A stretch of DNA of 41,541 nt from Lachnospiraceae bacterium (lineage in GTDB: Bacteria > Bacillota > Clostridia > Lachnospirales > Lachnospiraceae), in the NCBI GenBank assembly GCA_900769115.1, contig CAAGFJ010000011.1, positions 1 through 41,541 on the forward strand. The letters run 5' to 3'. A program made the translations under genes and the position numbers. The notes beneath the pieces are model-generated. The model saw nothing but the letters and a program-made list of their open reading frames with translations. It ran no database searches and had not been told where the DNA came from. Each line of letters opens with the position of its first letter. Within the stretch, counting starts at the first letter, position 1. Positions 8,573 to 15,915 of this stretch are shown piece after piece.

Positions 8573-10020
8573 GAAAATGGATAAGAATATGGATGATTGC
8601 CGTGTGTACCGTGGTATTGATATGGGGAGGAATGACCGTACAGGCAACCGAGCCGGCTACGGATGCAGCTACAGATACAACCGAACCGCTTACGCAGACA
8701 ACGAATAATCCGTTGTACATTGATAACGCTCATTTATATAAGGGAATGGCTAAGACATATGCCAAGGGATATGTTCCAGCCGTGAAGAAAGGCAAGGCAG
8801 AGGTAATCCTTCCGTTATTGTCTAAGGTGGATCTCAAAGATAATACGATTAAGACAAGTGTTAGCTTAGGAGAGATGGAGAACTGCCCGTTTGAACGCAA
8901 AAATTACGAAAAGGATGTGGCATTATCCAATGTGACAACGGAGGATGGTGCGGTTGTAAATGGATATCTGACAGTATATTCGCTGAAGCTTGTAAAGGAT
9001 CGCTGGAATGGAAGCTATCCGGTAACCATCTCTGTGAAAGCACAGGATAAGGATGGAAATGAAGTGCAGCAGGATTTTGTTGTATATGTTACGATCAAGG
9101 ATGGTAAGTCACTGACTACGGAAGAGACAGACACAGGAGATACAGCGACGACAGAGGCACCTGCCTTTGCTCCGAAGGTAATGATCGGGTCGGTCACATT
9201 TTCAAAGGATACGATATGTCCCGGAGATTCTGTTAAAGTGGATATTAATCTGAAAAACACCAGCAAACAGGACATTGCCAGGAATATGCTGGTAACATTA
9301 GGAGTGGCAGAGCAGTTTGAGTTAGAGAGTGCATCGGACAGTGTATATGTGGAGCAGATTGGTGTGGGTAAGACCGAGCAGATATCTTATCAGCTGCGGG
9401 TGCGGGCAGATGTGGCACAGGGGCAGTATGTAATCCCGGTTACGATGGATTATGCGGATGCAAGGGGCAACACTTATACAGCACAGGGAACTGTGCCGGT
9501 TACGGTAGGACAGCTTATGAAAGTAGAATTAGATACGGTCGCAATTCCAAAGGAGATCCAGATGGGAGAGACGATTGCCACGGATATACAGGTGATGAAT
9601 CTTGGAAGGGGCAAGGTCTATAATGTGCGGGCGGTTATTGAGGCAGACGGACTGGTGGCCAGCAAGACGGCATTTATTGGGGATATGGAGGCAGGAACAG
9701 CGATGTCCGGAAGCACAGAGCTGACCGCAGAAGGAAAATCCGGAAAGAGTCTGTATGGAAAGACGGCAGGAACGATCACCGTTTATTATGAGGACGAGGC
9801 AGGAAGTGAAAGCCAGATCGAGCAGACCTTTGAGACGTCGATCTTGTCGCCGTTAAATGAGGAGAAGGATGCGGAGAAGGTGGATGATCCAACACAGTGG
9901 TGGATATTGATCGTGTTTGTTGTAATCGGAATTGGAGTGGGCGCATTCCTGTTTGGCATAAGGAAACGAATGGTGCAGCGGTCAGGGATGGTAGAAGAGG
10001 CGGATGAGGACAGGGAATGA
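8569..10020 (+). CDS. Secreted membrane-anchored protein with CARDB/NEW3-like domains
   Basis: A 483-residue protein read from the ATG at 8569, which overlaps the ATPase stop as ATGA and has AGAGGA at 8557-8562; an in-frame ATG at 8551 is less likely. There is a signal peptide (about 1-27, cleavage near VQA), a Thr/Asp/Ala-rich linker, an N-terminal beta region (about 48-180), another T/E-rich linker, then two beta-sandwich units (about 200-310 and 320-425) with the pattern of CARDB/NEW3 domains (for example VDINLKNTSKQDIARNMLV and TDIQVMNLGRGKVYNVRAV). One C-terminal membrane helix (about 445-465) and a charged tail close it. Such proteins stand outside the membrane and often accompany ABC exporters in Firmicutes. 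It is probably an accessory subunit that reaches into the wall; the ligand is unknown. Confidence 0.82.
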   Translation: MRKWIRIWMIAVCTVVLIWGGMTVQATEPATDAATDTTEPLTQTTNNPLYIDNAHLYKGMAKTYAKGYVPAVKKGKAEVILPLLSKVDLKDNTIKTSVSLGEMENCPFERKNYEKDVALSNVTTEDGAVVNGYLTVYSLKLVKDRWNGSYPVTISVKAQDKDGNEVQQDFVVYVTIKDGKSLTTEETDTGDTATTEAPAFAPKVMIGSVTFSKDTICPGDSVKVDINLKNTSKQDIARNMLVTLGVAEQFELESASDSVYVEQIGVGKTEQISYQLRVRADVAQGQYVIPVTMDYADARGNTYTAQGTVPVTVGQLMKVELDTVAIPKEIQMGETIATDIQVMNLGRGKVYNVRAVIEADGLVASKTAFIGDMEAGTAMSGSTELTAEGKSGKSLYGKTAGTITVYYEDEAGSESQIEQTFETSILSPLNEEKDAEKVDDPTQWWILIVFVVIGIGVGAFLFGIRKRMVQRSGMVEEADEDRE

Positions 10021-10823
10021 GAATACATGATTTTTGGAAGCTTAGAAAACAAAATGACGCAGTAAAGATCTGGTGTCTGTTCGTGTGCATTGCGGTGTTC
10101 TGTCTGGTAAGGGCAGGATATTATGGGTGGGAGAGCTATCAGAAGGTAAATCGTCCGATCGAATATCAAGTGATGGGTGTGGCTGCCGGTACCAGGCAGA
10201 GCAAGTGGGATGGAATCTCCAATCTGCTTGCGGTGAGTAATGGACTTACGGATGAGATGAGTATCCGTTACCAGGGAAAAGAGATCAGTGTATCCTATCA
10301 GGCGTTGTCGAAGGATTATATGCAGACGGTATATGGCATTACCTGTGAGGGCGGGGAGAAATGCTTCTACCTGAATGAGGCGGCGTATCAGCAGTTAGCG
10401 GATGCCTTTATGGAACAGGAGGTGTCACTGGCAGGTTTACAGGATGGAGTAGAGCAAAGCATAGAGCTCCAATATTGCCAGATGCCGGATGAAGAGGAAA
10501 GTGCGGTTACTTACAAAACCGCAAAATTTGTTATGATAAAGGATGGATGGATATCAGATGAGCCGCAAATCGATACTGTGCTGCAGGGAGCACAGACGGG
10601 TGACTATCAGATGGTGGCATGTTCCAAAGGGGATCTGACGGACACTCAGCGAAGCCAGATTACCCAGGTAGGTGGTTCAATTGAGGATGAGGCACTTATC
10701 TTGCAGCGGGAGTATGAGATCAAAGAGTTGGTTCTTCGTGTGCAGTATGAACTGGTGGTAGTAGTGATCACGGGAACGGCGGCCATGCTGCTCTGGCACT
10801 ATGGGATTCGGCAACGGTTATAG
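10017..10823 (+). CDS. Bitopic membrane protein, last gene of the envelope locus
   Basis: A 268-residue protein with a membrane helix near the N-terminus (about 19-35), an extracytoplasmic domain of about 200 residues, and a C-terminal membrane helix (about 240-258). The start ATGA overlaps the end of the previous gene, so the two are translationally coupled. The outer domain has alternating short strands and a Cys pair (C109, C115 region, TCEGGEKC). The layout of helix, extracellular domain and helix is reminiscent of the first half of a MacB/FtsX-type permease (helix 1 plus periplasmic core) without the remaining helices, but I do not see a clear MacB motif. Function unknown; given its place it is likely a partner of the CARDB-like protein or the ABC exporter. 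Confidence 0.7.
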   Translation: MRIHDFWKLRKQNDAVKIWCLFVCIAVFCLVRAGYYGWESYQKVNRPIEYQVMGVAAGTRQSKWDGISNLLAVSNGLTDEMSIRYQGKEISVSYQALSKDYMQTVYGITCEGGEKCFYLNEAAYQQLADAFMEQEVSLAGLQDGVEQSIELQYCQMPDEEESAVTYKTAKFVMIKDGWISDEPQIDTVLQGAQTGDYQMVACSKGDLTDTQRSQITQVGGSIEDEALILQREYEIKELVLRVQYELVVVVITGTAAMLLWHYGIRQRL

Positions 10824-10824
10824 C

Positions 10825-10853
10825 TTGACGGGAGGATATGACTCCTTTATAAT
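10825..10853 (+). promoter_or_regulatory. Sigma-A promoter of the flavin split-barrel gene
   Basis: TTGACG (10825-10830), 17-base spacer, TATAAT (10848-10853), starting one base after the upstream stop codon. The spacer holds a small dyad, GGAG at 10831-10834 and CTCC at 10842-10845, which could be an operator. The expected transcription start is near 10860, exactly where the following stem-loop begins. Confidence 0.8.
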
Positions 10854-10859
10854 GTGTAT

Positions 10860-10897
10860 GGACAGAGACGTTCGGATAAGACGTGTTCTGTCCTTTT
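10860..10897 (+). terminator. Stem-loop with T run at the 5' end of the next transcript
   Basis: GGACAGA (10860-10866) pairs with TCTGTCC (10887-10893), with further inner pairing ACG/CGT, and TTTT follows. It is a plausible terminator for the envelope locus, but it also falls at +1 of the promoter at 10825-10853. It can therefore act as a leader attenuator or as a 5' stabilising hairpin. Confidence 0.7.
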
Positions 10898-10949
10898 GTG
10901 TATTTGAGAGAATTGATTTCATTTATGTTGAAGAAAGAGGTGCAGATAC

Positions 10950-11429
10950 ATGAGAAGAGCAGATCGGGAAGTGACAGATGCCGGCAAGATTCGTGAGATA
11001 TTGGAAAATGCACAGATTGTACATATCGGGATGGTGGATGATGGAAGACCGTATGTGGTGCCAATGCATTACGGATATCAATATGAGAATGGGGTATTGA
11101 CACTGTATATGCATGGAGCAAAAGAAGGAAAAAAATGCGATATTCTAGCGAAGAATCCACAGGTATTTATTGAGATTGAGACGGATGTAGAGGATGCAAG
11201 CGGTGGAGACATTCCATGTAATTACGGAGCGTTCTATGCGAGTATCATGGGGGAGGGCAAAGCAGCGATCCTGACAGATACAGCCGAGAAGGTAGAGGCA
11301 TTACAGATTCTGATGCGTACCCAGACAAAGAGGGAGTTTGTGATCACGGAGCAGATGAGCCGGAATGTTCAGGTGTTTCGTGTTATTGTACCGCATCTGA
11401 CTGCAAAGTGCAGACCGAAGATGCAGTAA
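10950..11429 (+). CDS. Pyridoxamine 5'-phosphate oxidase-like flavin protein (NimA-type)
   Basis: A 159-residue protein of the FMN-binding split-barrel family, the right length for the NimA-like group. Visible family features are the N-terminal helix EIRE/ILENAQ, the strand IVHIGMVDDGRPYVVPMHYGY (the G-M-x-x-D-G-x-P-Y-V-x-P pattern), LYMHGAKEGKKCDIL and the strand ending in the GEGKA region. Members bind FMN and reduce small substrates such as nitro compounds, but many have no known reaction. AAAGAGGTGCAG provides the ribosome binding site. It has its own promoter just upstream and is followed after 60 bases by a hydrolase gene, possibly in the same unit. Nitroimidazole resistance should not be assumed from the fold. 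Confidence 0.88.
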   Translation: MRRADREVTDAGKIREILENAQIVHIGMVDDGRPYVVPMHYGYQYENGVLTLYMHGAKEGKKCDILAKNPQVFIEIETDVEDASGGDIPCNYGAFYASIMGEGKAAILTDTAEKVEALQILMRTQTKREFVITEQMSRNVQVFRVIVPHLTAKCRPKMQ

Positions 11430-11489
11430 AAAAGTAGTTTATGCATATAGAGAATGAAACAATAATATGTGAGAATAGAGGAGGTTACT

Positions 11490-11996
11490 ATGAGAAAGAC
11501 ACTGATCGTAGTCGATATGCAGAATGATTTCATTACCGGATCATTGGGAACAAGAGAAGCACAGGATATTGTGCAGAAGGTACAGAATAAGATTGCCGAG
11601 TATCAGAAACGCGGGGATGAGATCATCTTCACCAGAGATACACACCAGACAGATTATCTGAATACACCAGAGGGAAAGAAGCTTCCGGTGGAACATTGTA
11701 TCGAAGGAACGGAGGGCTGGCAGATAGCAGATGGCTTAGAGGTAGATGGGGCTGTCTATATTGACAAGCCAACCTTTGGGTGGACGCACTGGAATGACAG
11801 AACTTTTGAGGAGATTGAGATGGTTGGTCTTTGTACGGATATCTGCGTGGTATCCAATGCACTGATACTGAAAGCTATATTTCCGGAAGTGGAGATTACA
11901 GTGGATGCAAGCTGCTGTGCAGGTGTAACACCGGCTACGCATAATGCAGCCTTAGAGACAATGAAGATGTGTCAGATTAATGTGATCAGTGAATAG
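11490..11996 (+). CDS. Isochorismatase-family cysteine hydrolase (nicotinamidase-like)
   Basis: A 168-residue enzyme read from the ATG at 11490, set by GAGGAGG at 11478-11484; an upstream in-frame GTG at 11469 precedes that site and is unlikely. The catalytic triad is D9 (VVDMQNDF), K93 (IDKPTFG) and C119 (GLCTDICVVSNA), with metal-ligand candidates D50, H52 and H69 as in nicotinamidases. The usual cis-peptide region before the cysteine is intact. Members release ammonia from nicotinamide or hydrolyse related amides; the single-domain size fits a PncA-like enzyme, but the exact substrate is not fixed by sequence reading. Its stop codon lies in a 21-bp palindromic terminator shared with the converging TetR gene. 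Confidence 0.9.
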   Translation: MRKTLIVVDMQNDFITGSLGTREAQDIVQKVQNKIAEYQKRGDEIIFTRDTHQTDYLNTPEGKKLPVEHCIEGTEGWQIADGLEVDGAVYIDKPTFGWTHWNDRTFEEIEMVGLCTDICVVSNALILKAIFPEVEITVDASCCAGVTPATHNAALETMKMCQINVISE

Positions 11997-12039
11997 ACTA
12001 AGAGCCCTTATATGTTTGTATAAGGGCTCTTAGTCTATT
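11992..12039. terminator. Bidirectional terminator between convergent genes
   Basis: A perfect 21-bp inverted repeat, 11992-12012 with 12019-12039, around a 6-base loop. Both stop codons, TAG of the hydrolase on plus and TAG of the TetR gene on minus, are inside its arms. It serves both strands. Confidence 0.92.
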
Positions 12040-12616
12040 CTGTGTAGAAATCACGGGTAATATTAGTAAATAATTTGTGTGTCAGATCTGCCATATACTG
12101 TGGCGATTCCGGGGATTCTGCTGATAACCAGGACTTGAGCATTCCAACGAGTCCGGTCAGACAGAAGGAGTAGGTGTAGAGCAGATCCGGTGTTGTTTTA
12201 GGAAACTGGTTGGTAAGGGATTCAAATACAGTCTCTGCAACCAGCTTTTCGGTCTGTTCCACGAATGCCATATCTCCGTGTGGACCAAGCAAAGCTTTAC
12301 AGATCTCACGATTCTCCTCTAAGTAAGTGAAAATGTGAACCAAAAAGGATTGTGCCTTGTCGGTACTCGTAAGAGGCTCAATTGGATTGGAAGTGATGGA
12401 TGTACGAATCTCTTCCATAATCTCCTGTTCGATGCTTTCTAACATCTGATAGATATCTTCATAATGTAGGTAGAAAGTAGAACGGTTAATGTCTACTTCA
12501 TCTACTAATTCCGTGACAGTGATCTCACGGATGTTCTTTTTCTGCATGAGTCGGGCTAGTCCGGCACGTAACTGGGCACGGGTCTTGCGGACTCTGCGGT
12601 CTACTTTCGCAGCCAT
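12035..12616 (-). CDS. TetR/AcrR-family transcriptional regulator
   Basis: A 193-residue repressor-type protein. The N-terminal helix-turn-helix lies near residues 32-55 (ITVTELVDEVDINRSTFYLH), preceded by a basic arm. The remaining all-helical part, with TYSFCLTGLVGMLKSWL near 150-165, matches the TetR_C_8/DhaS-like ligand-binding type often found next to YhgE/Pip genes. AAGAGGATG precedes the start. It is transcribed away from the YhgE-type gene at 12972 with a 355-base gap, the classic layout for a repressor and its target. A minus-strand promoter is likely, with TATAAT at 12638-12643. The ligand is unknown. Confidence 0.93.
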   Translation of the reverse strand: MAAKVDRRVRKTRAQLRAGLARLMQKKNIREITVTELVDEVDINRSTFYLHYEDIYQMLESIEQEIMEEIRTSITSNPIEPLTSTDKAQSFLVHIFTYLEENREICKALLGPHGDMAFVEQTEKLVAETVFESLTNQFPKTTPDLLYTYSFCLTGLVGMLKSWLSAESPESPQYMADLTHKLFTNITRDFYTE

Positions 12617-12971
12617 AATGTCATCCTCTTTCTTTCATTATATAAATGTGAAAATAATCAACAATGCATTGCTATATGTCTAGAAATAATCAAAATGAAG
12701 TGTAATTAACGGTTGTTTTGTTTTATCAAGTTCAGTATAATACAAACGAAAAGAAAAATCAACAGTATGTTTATTATTGGAGGTGGAATCTAGTAAACAA
12801 GTGTATATCGAATAGTCGATCGGATTTCTAGTAAGCGAGGGTTTATATATTATTTAGACTTTGTTAAGCTGGAATTTATCAAAGAAGCGGTGTTTTGTGT
12901 GTTATACTGTGCAGGTCACATGCGGTGTGCAGGATGCACAGAAGTATATAATAAGAAGGAAGGAAAGACAG
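12617..12971. promoter_or_regulatory. Divergent control region between tetR and yhgE-type genes
   Basis: Contents seen: a minus-strand -10 for the TetR gene (12638-12643); a plus-strand promoter TTGTTT (12713-12718), 17-base spacer, TATAAT (12736-12741); a GGAGGTGG motif (12779-12786) that has no start codon at the right distance; a direct repeat TCTAGTAAAC/TCTAGTAAGC (12789-12798 and 12827-12836) enclosing the dyad ATCGA-ATAG-TCGAT (12807-12820); a second plus promoter with extended -10 TGTTATACT (12900-12908); and the dyads below. No small gene could be supported. Confidence 0.7.
12908..12940. promoter_or_regulatory. Candidate TetR operator dyads
   Basis: Two adjacent dyads: TGTG-CAGGT-CACA at 12908-12920 and the perfect TGTGCA-GGA-TGCACA at 12926-12940. 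They share TGTGCAGG and fall on the start region of the extended -10 promoter at 12900-12908, where a repressor would block transcription. The 15-bp size suits a TetR dimer. Confidence 0.5.
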
Positions 12972-15680
12972 ATGATTAAGAATGAATGGAAAAGTCTATG
13001 GCATAATAAGTTCATGCTGATCGTGGTAGTTGCTATTATTGCGATTCCGTTGATCTATGCAGGCCTGTTCTTAAAGTCTATGTGGGATCCATATGGCAAT
13101 GTAGACAATCTGCCGGTTGCGGTTGTCAATCATGACAAGTCGGTAGAATATGAAGGAAAGACATTACAGGTTGGAGACGATCTGGTGGATGAGTTGAAAA
13201 ACAACGATTCCCTTGCATTTAACTTCGTGGATGCAGATGTGGCAGAGCAGGGACTTAAGAATGGAACCTTCTATATGGTAATTACCATTCCGGAAGATTT
13301 CTCAGAAAATGCGTCTACCTTAATGGATGAACATCCAAAGAAGATGCAGCTTACTTATCAGACGAATCCAGGTACGAATTATATTGCATCCAAGATGAGT
13401 GAGACAGCACTTGCCAAGATTAAAACGAGTGTTGCAGCAGAAGTAACCAAGACATATTCTGAGACAGTATTTGAACAGATCGGAACGATTGGCGATGGTA
13501 TGCAGGATGCAGCAGACGGTTCCTTGGAATTAAAGGAAGGAATTGATTCCGCAGCAGACGGAGCAGATACGATTGCTACGAATCTCAATACATTAGCAGA
13601 TGGTGCCGGAGAACTTAAGGATGGTGCCGACAAGTTAGGAAAAGGTGTGAAAGATTACACGGATGGTGCTGCGAAGATCAACAGCGGTGCCAAGACATTA
13701 TCCAAAGGAACGAAGACATTAAAGGATGGTACAGACACCTTAGCAACAAAGGGAAAAACTTATACGGATGGTGTTACTACCTTAGCGGATGGTGTTACTG
13801 CCTATGTTGGTGGAGCCAGTCAGTTGGCAGCAGGTGCCAAGCAATTAGAGCCATTAGAGAAGTTAGGGGAGGTATCAAGTGGTATCAGTCAGTTGAATAC
13901 AGCTGTAACGAAAGGAACAGATAAGTCCCAGTCATTAGTAGCAGGAACAACCAGCTTGAAGAATGGTATTGGAACGATGCAGAAGCAGGTAGAGAGTGCA
14001 GCCGGTACACTTGGTAATCTGTCAGGAAGTCTTACCACTGCAGCCGATACAATCCAGAAGGCAAGTAACGGAATCAGTGGTGCGGGCAGTAGTATCAGTG
14101 AGGCAGCAGTATTGGCAACCAAAGGTGCAAACGTATTGAATGGTGGTGCACAGACATTAAATGGTGCGAACACAGCAATTAATGTGGCCAATTCCAAGAT
14201 TGATACTGCAAACAGCAGTATTGCCAAAGCAATCACTAAGTTAGAAGAGGCAAAGGCAGCAGGTGCGGATGTGGATGATCAGTTGTCTGCTTTGAAGAAC
14301 CTTGGTACGATCGATTCTGCCAGCAAAGTAGATGTCAGTACATTAGCTTCACAAGCTTCTGCAATTGGTACCGGTTTGAACCAGTATGCAACCGGATTAA
14401 CAGCGGTACCATCCGGCTTACAGCCTGCCATTGATGGATTAAACGATGGAGCAGCGAAGTTGTCCGCTGCAGATCCGGCAGCTTCCATGACGGCATTGAA
14501 TGAAGGTTTGAAAACTGCATATACCGGAGCGACTGCTTTAGAGGCAGGAGCCAAACAGGTTTCAGCCGGTTTACAGCAGTTAGAGACAGCAACCGCTTCT
14601 TTCCCAACAGCGGCTGCAGGTATCAAAGCTTTAAATGCAGGATTTGCAACATTAACAGCCAATGATACCAAACTAACACAGGGAGCATCTGCATTAAAGA
14701 CGAATACACCTGCTGTCACGCAGGGAATTCAGAGTCTTTCGGCTGGCGTTACCCAGTTGAATACAGGAGCAGTCAGTCTGCTTACCGGAACGAAGCAGTT
14801 GACTGCCAATAATAACACTTTGATCAGTGGTGTGAGCCGGTTATCCAGTGGAGCAACGCAGATCGCAGATGGTTCTGCCAAGTTATATGATGGTTCATTA
14901 GAATTAACAGATGGTATGACAAAGTTACAGGATGGTGCCAGGGAATTACATGATGGAATCAAGGACGGTGCAGATGAGGTCAGGGAGATTGATACAAACG
15001 ATGAAACGTATGAGATGTTTGCTGAACCGGTAGAGGATCAGGAGACAAAGATTACGAAAGTAGAGAATAACGGGCATGCGATGGCACCATACATGATGTC
15101 AGTAGGACTTTGGGTTGGATGTCTTGCATTCTGTCTGATCTATCCATTGATGTCATTTAAGGGTGAATTGAAGTCCGGACTTGCATGGTGGGCAAGCAAG
15201 GCAACGGTATTGTATCCGGTTGCAATCTTACAGGGTGCAGTTCTGATCTTGGCACTTAACAAGTTAGCAGGCTTCCGTCCTGTGGAATTTGGTAAGACGG
15301 TGGCATTTGCCTGTCTGACAGCAGTAGCATTTACTTCAATTATGTATTTCTTCAATATATGGTTAGGTAAGGTTGGAAGTTTCTTAATGCTGGTATTTAT
15401 GGTAGTCCAGCTTGCAGGATCAGCCGGAACTTATCCGGTGGAGCTTTCACCAAGCTTTGTATCGAAGATTCATAATCTGGTGCCGTTTACCTACACAGTA
15501 AATGCATTCCGAAGTACGATCTGTGGAGGAGAGAGTATTGCCACTTCTGTAAAGGTATTAGTAATCTTAACAATCATTTTCACAGCTGCAACAGTCGTAT
15601 CCTTCCATTTCAAAGGTATTGCGAAGAAACAAGGCAAGGTTCTTCCTTATGACTGGTTAGAAGAGAGAGGATTGGCATAA
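12972..15680 (+). CDS. YhgE/Pip-domain membrane protein (ABC-2-type)
   Basis: A 902-residue membrane protein. The ATG at 12972 is preceded by AAGGAAGGAAAG; an upstream extension to 12861 has no ribosome binding site. The N-terminus (MIKNEWKSLWHNKFML) with one membrane helix (about 14-33) leads to an extracellular part of about 660 residues, and five or six membrane helices lie in the last 210 residues (about 697-880). The extracellular part starts with the Pip domain (LPVAVVNHDKS, then the FYMVITIPEDFS strand) and continues as a long run of Leu/Gly/Ala repeats with units such as LADGAGELKDGADKL, expected to form a long helical stalk. Family members include the phage-infection protein Pip of lactococci and YhgE of bacilli; YhgE/EsaA-like proteins also serve in type VII secretion, though no other such gene is here. 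Its divergent TetR neighbour probably controls it. Confidence 0.92.
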   Translation: MIKNEWKSLWHNKFMLIVVVAIIAIPLIYAGLFLKSMWDPYGNVDNLPVAVVNHDKSVEYEGKTLQVGDDLVDELKNNDSLAFNFVDADVAEQGLKNGTFYMVITIPEDFSENASTLMDEHPKKMQLTYQTNPGTNYIASKMSETALAKIKTSVAAEVTKTYSETVFEQIGTIGDGMQDAADGSLELKEGIDSAADGADTIATNLNTLADGAGELKDGADKLGKGVKDYTDGAAKINSGAKTLSKGTKTLKDGTDTLATKGKTYTDGVTTLADGVTAYVGGASQLAAGAKQLEPLEKLGEVSSGISQLNTAVTKGTDKSQSLVAGTTSLKNGIGTMQKQVESAAGTLGNLSGSLTTAADTIQKASNGISGAGSSISEAAVLATKGANVLNGGAQTLNGANTAINVANSKIDTANSSIAKAITKLEEAKAAGADVDDQLSALKNLGTIDSASKVDVSTLASQASAIGTGLNQYATGLTAVPSGLQPAIDGLNDGAAKLSAADPAASMTALNEGLKTAYTGATALEAGAKQVSAGLQQLETATASFPTAAAGIKALNAGFATLTANDTKLTQGASALKTNTPAVTQGIQSLSAGVTQLNTGAVSLLTGTKQLTANNNTLISGVSRLSSGATQIADGSAKLYDGSLELTDGMTKLQDGARELHDGIKDGADEVREIDTNDETYEMFAEPVEDQETKITKVENNGHAMAPYMMSVGLWVGCLAFCLIYPLMSFKGELKSGLAWWASKATVLYPVAILQGAVLILALNKLAGFRPVEFGKTVAFACLTAVAFTSIMYFFNIWLGKVGSFLMLVFMVVQLAGSAGTYPVELSPSFVSKIHNLVPFTYTVNAFRSTICGGESIATSVKVLVILTIIFTAATVVSFHFKGIAKKQGKVLPYDWLEERGLA

Positions 15681-15692
15681 TAATATAGAAAA

Positions 15693-15708
15693 GGTATCGG
15701 AAAATACC
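15693..15708 (+). repeat. Small hairpin after the yhgE-type gene
   Basis: GGTAT (15693-15697) pairs with ATACC (15704-15708) around a 6-base loop, 12 bases after the stop codon. No T run follows, so it is not a convincing terminator on its own; it could be a 3' processing or stability element. Confidence 0.4.
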
Positions 15709-15728
15709 GAATATGAAAATGGTATAGA

Positions 15729-15803
15729 AAGCTGTCATGTGAGACAATACAAATCGTGTATCGGAAAGGATGTGCGGAAAGCTGGAGTCTTGTGTGACAG
15801 CTT
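15729..15803 (+). ncRNA. Possible structured RNA element upstream of yicC
   Basis: AAGCTGTCA (15729-15737) pairs with TGACAGCTT (15795-15803). Inside, AGAC (15742-15745) can pair with GTCT (15787-15790), leaving a symmetric TGTG/TGTG internal loop, and ATAC/GTAT makes a smaller inner hairpin. The nested pairing in a gap without genes suggests a structured leader, 3' element or small RNA. No known class is recognised. It may also just terminate the yhgE-type transcript weakly (TATATTATTG follows). Confidence 0.35.
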
Positions 15804-15846
15804 ATATTATTGCAGTTACTTAGTGCTACTTATAAAGGTATTTTGC

Positions 15847-15875
15847 TTGCATTTTGTTAGTGGCTTTGATATAAT
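15847..15875 (+). promoter_or_regulatory. Promoter of the yicC-gmk-rpoZ unit
   Basis: TTGCAT (15847-15852), 17-base spacer, TATAAT (15870-15875), about 40 bases upstream of the yicC start. A good sigma-A match. Confidence 0.75.
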
Positions 15876-15915
15876 AACTTGTATTGTTTAAATTGAAGCA
15901 AAGCAGGTGAAACTA

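Noticed and set aside
12861..12971. N-terminal extension of the yhgE-type protein from a TTG at 12861
   Set aside because: No ribosome binding site there, and it would cross the second promoter and the operator dyads; the ATG at 12972 has AAGGAAGGAAAG and gives the family N-terminus.
13379..14962. Long minus-strand open frames under the yhgE-type gene
   Set aside because: They mirror the repetitive Ala/Gly/Leu coding on the plus strand and lack start signals.
12861..15680. Type VII secretion locus suggested by the YhgE/EsaA-like protein
   Set aside because: No WXG100, EssC-type ATPase or LXG toxin gene in the window; the TetR pairing fits a stand-alone YhgE.
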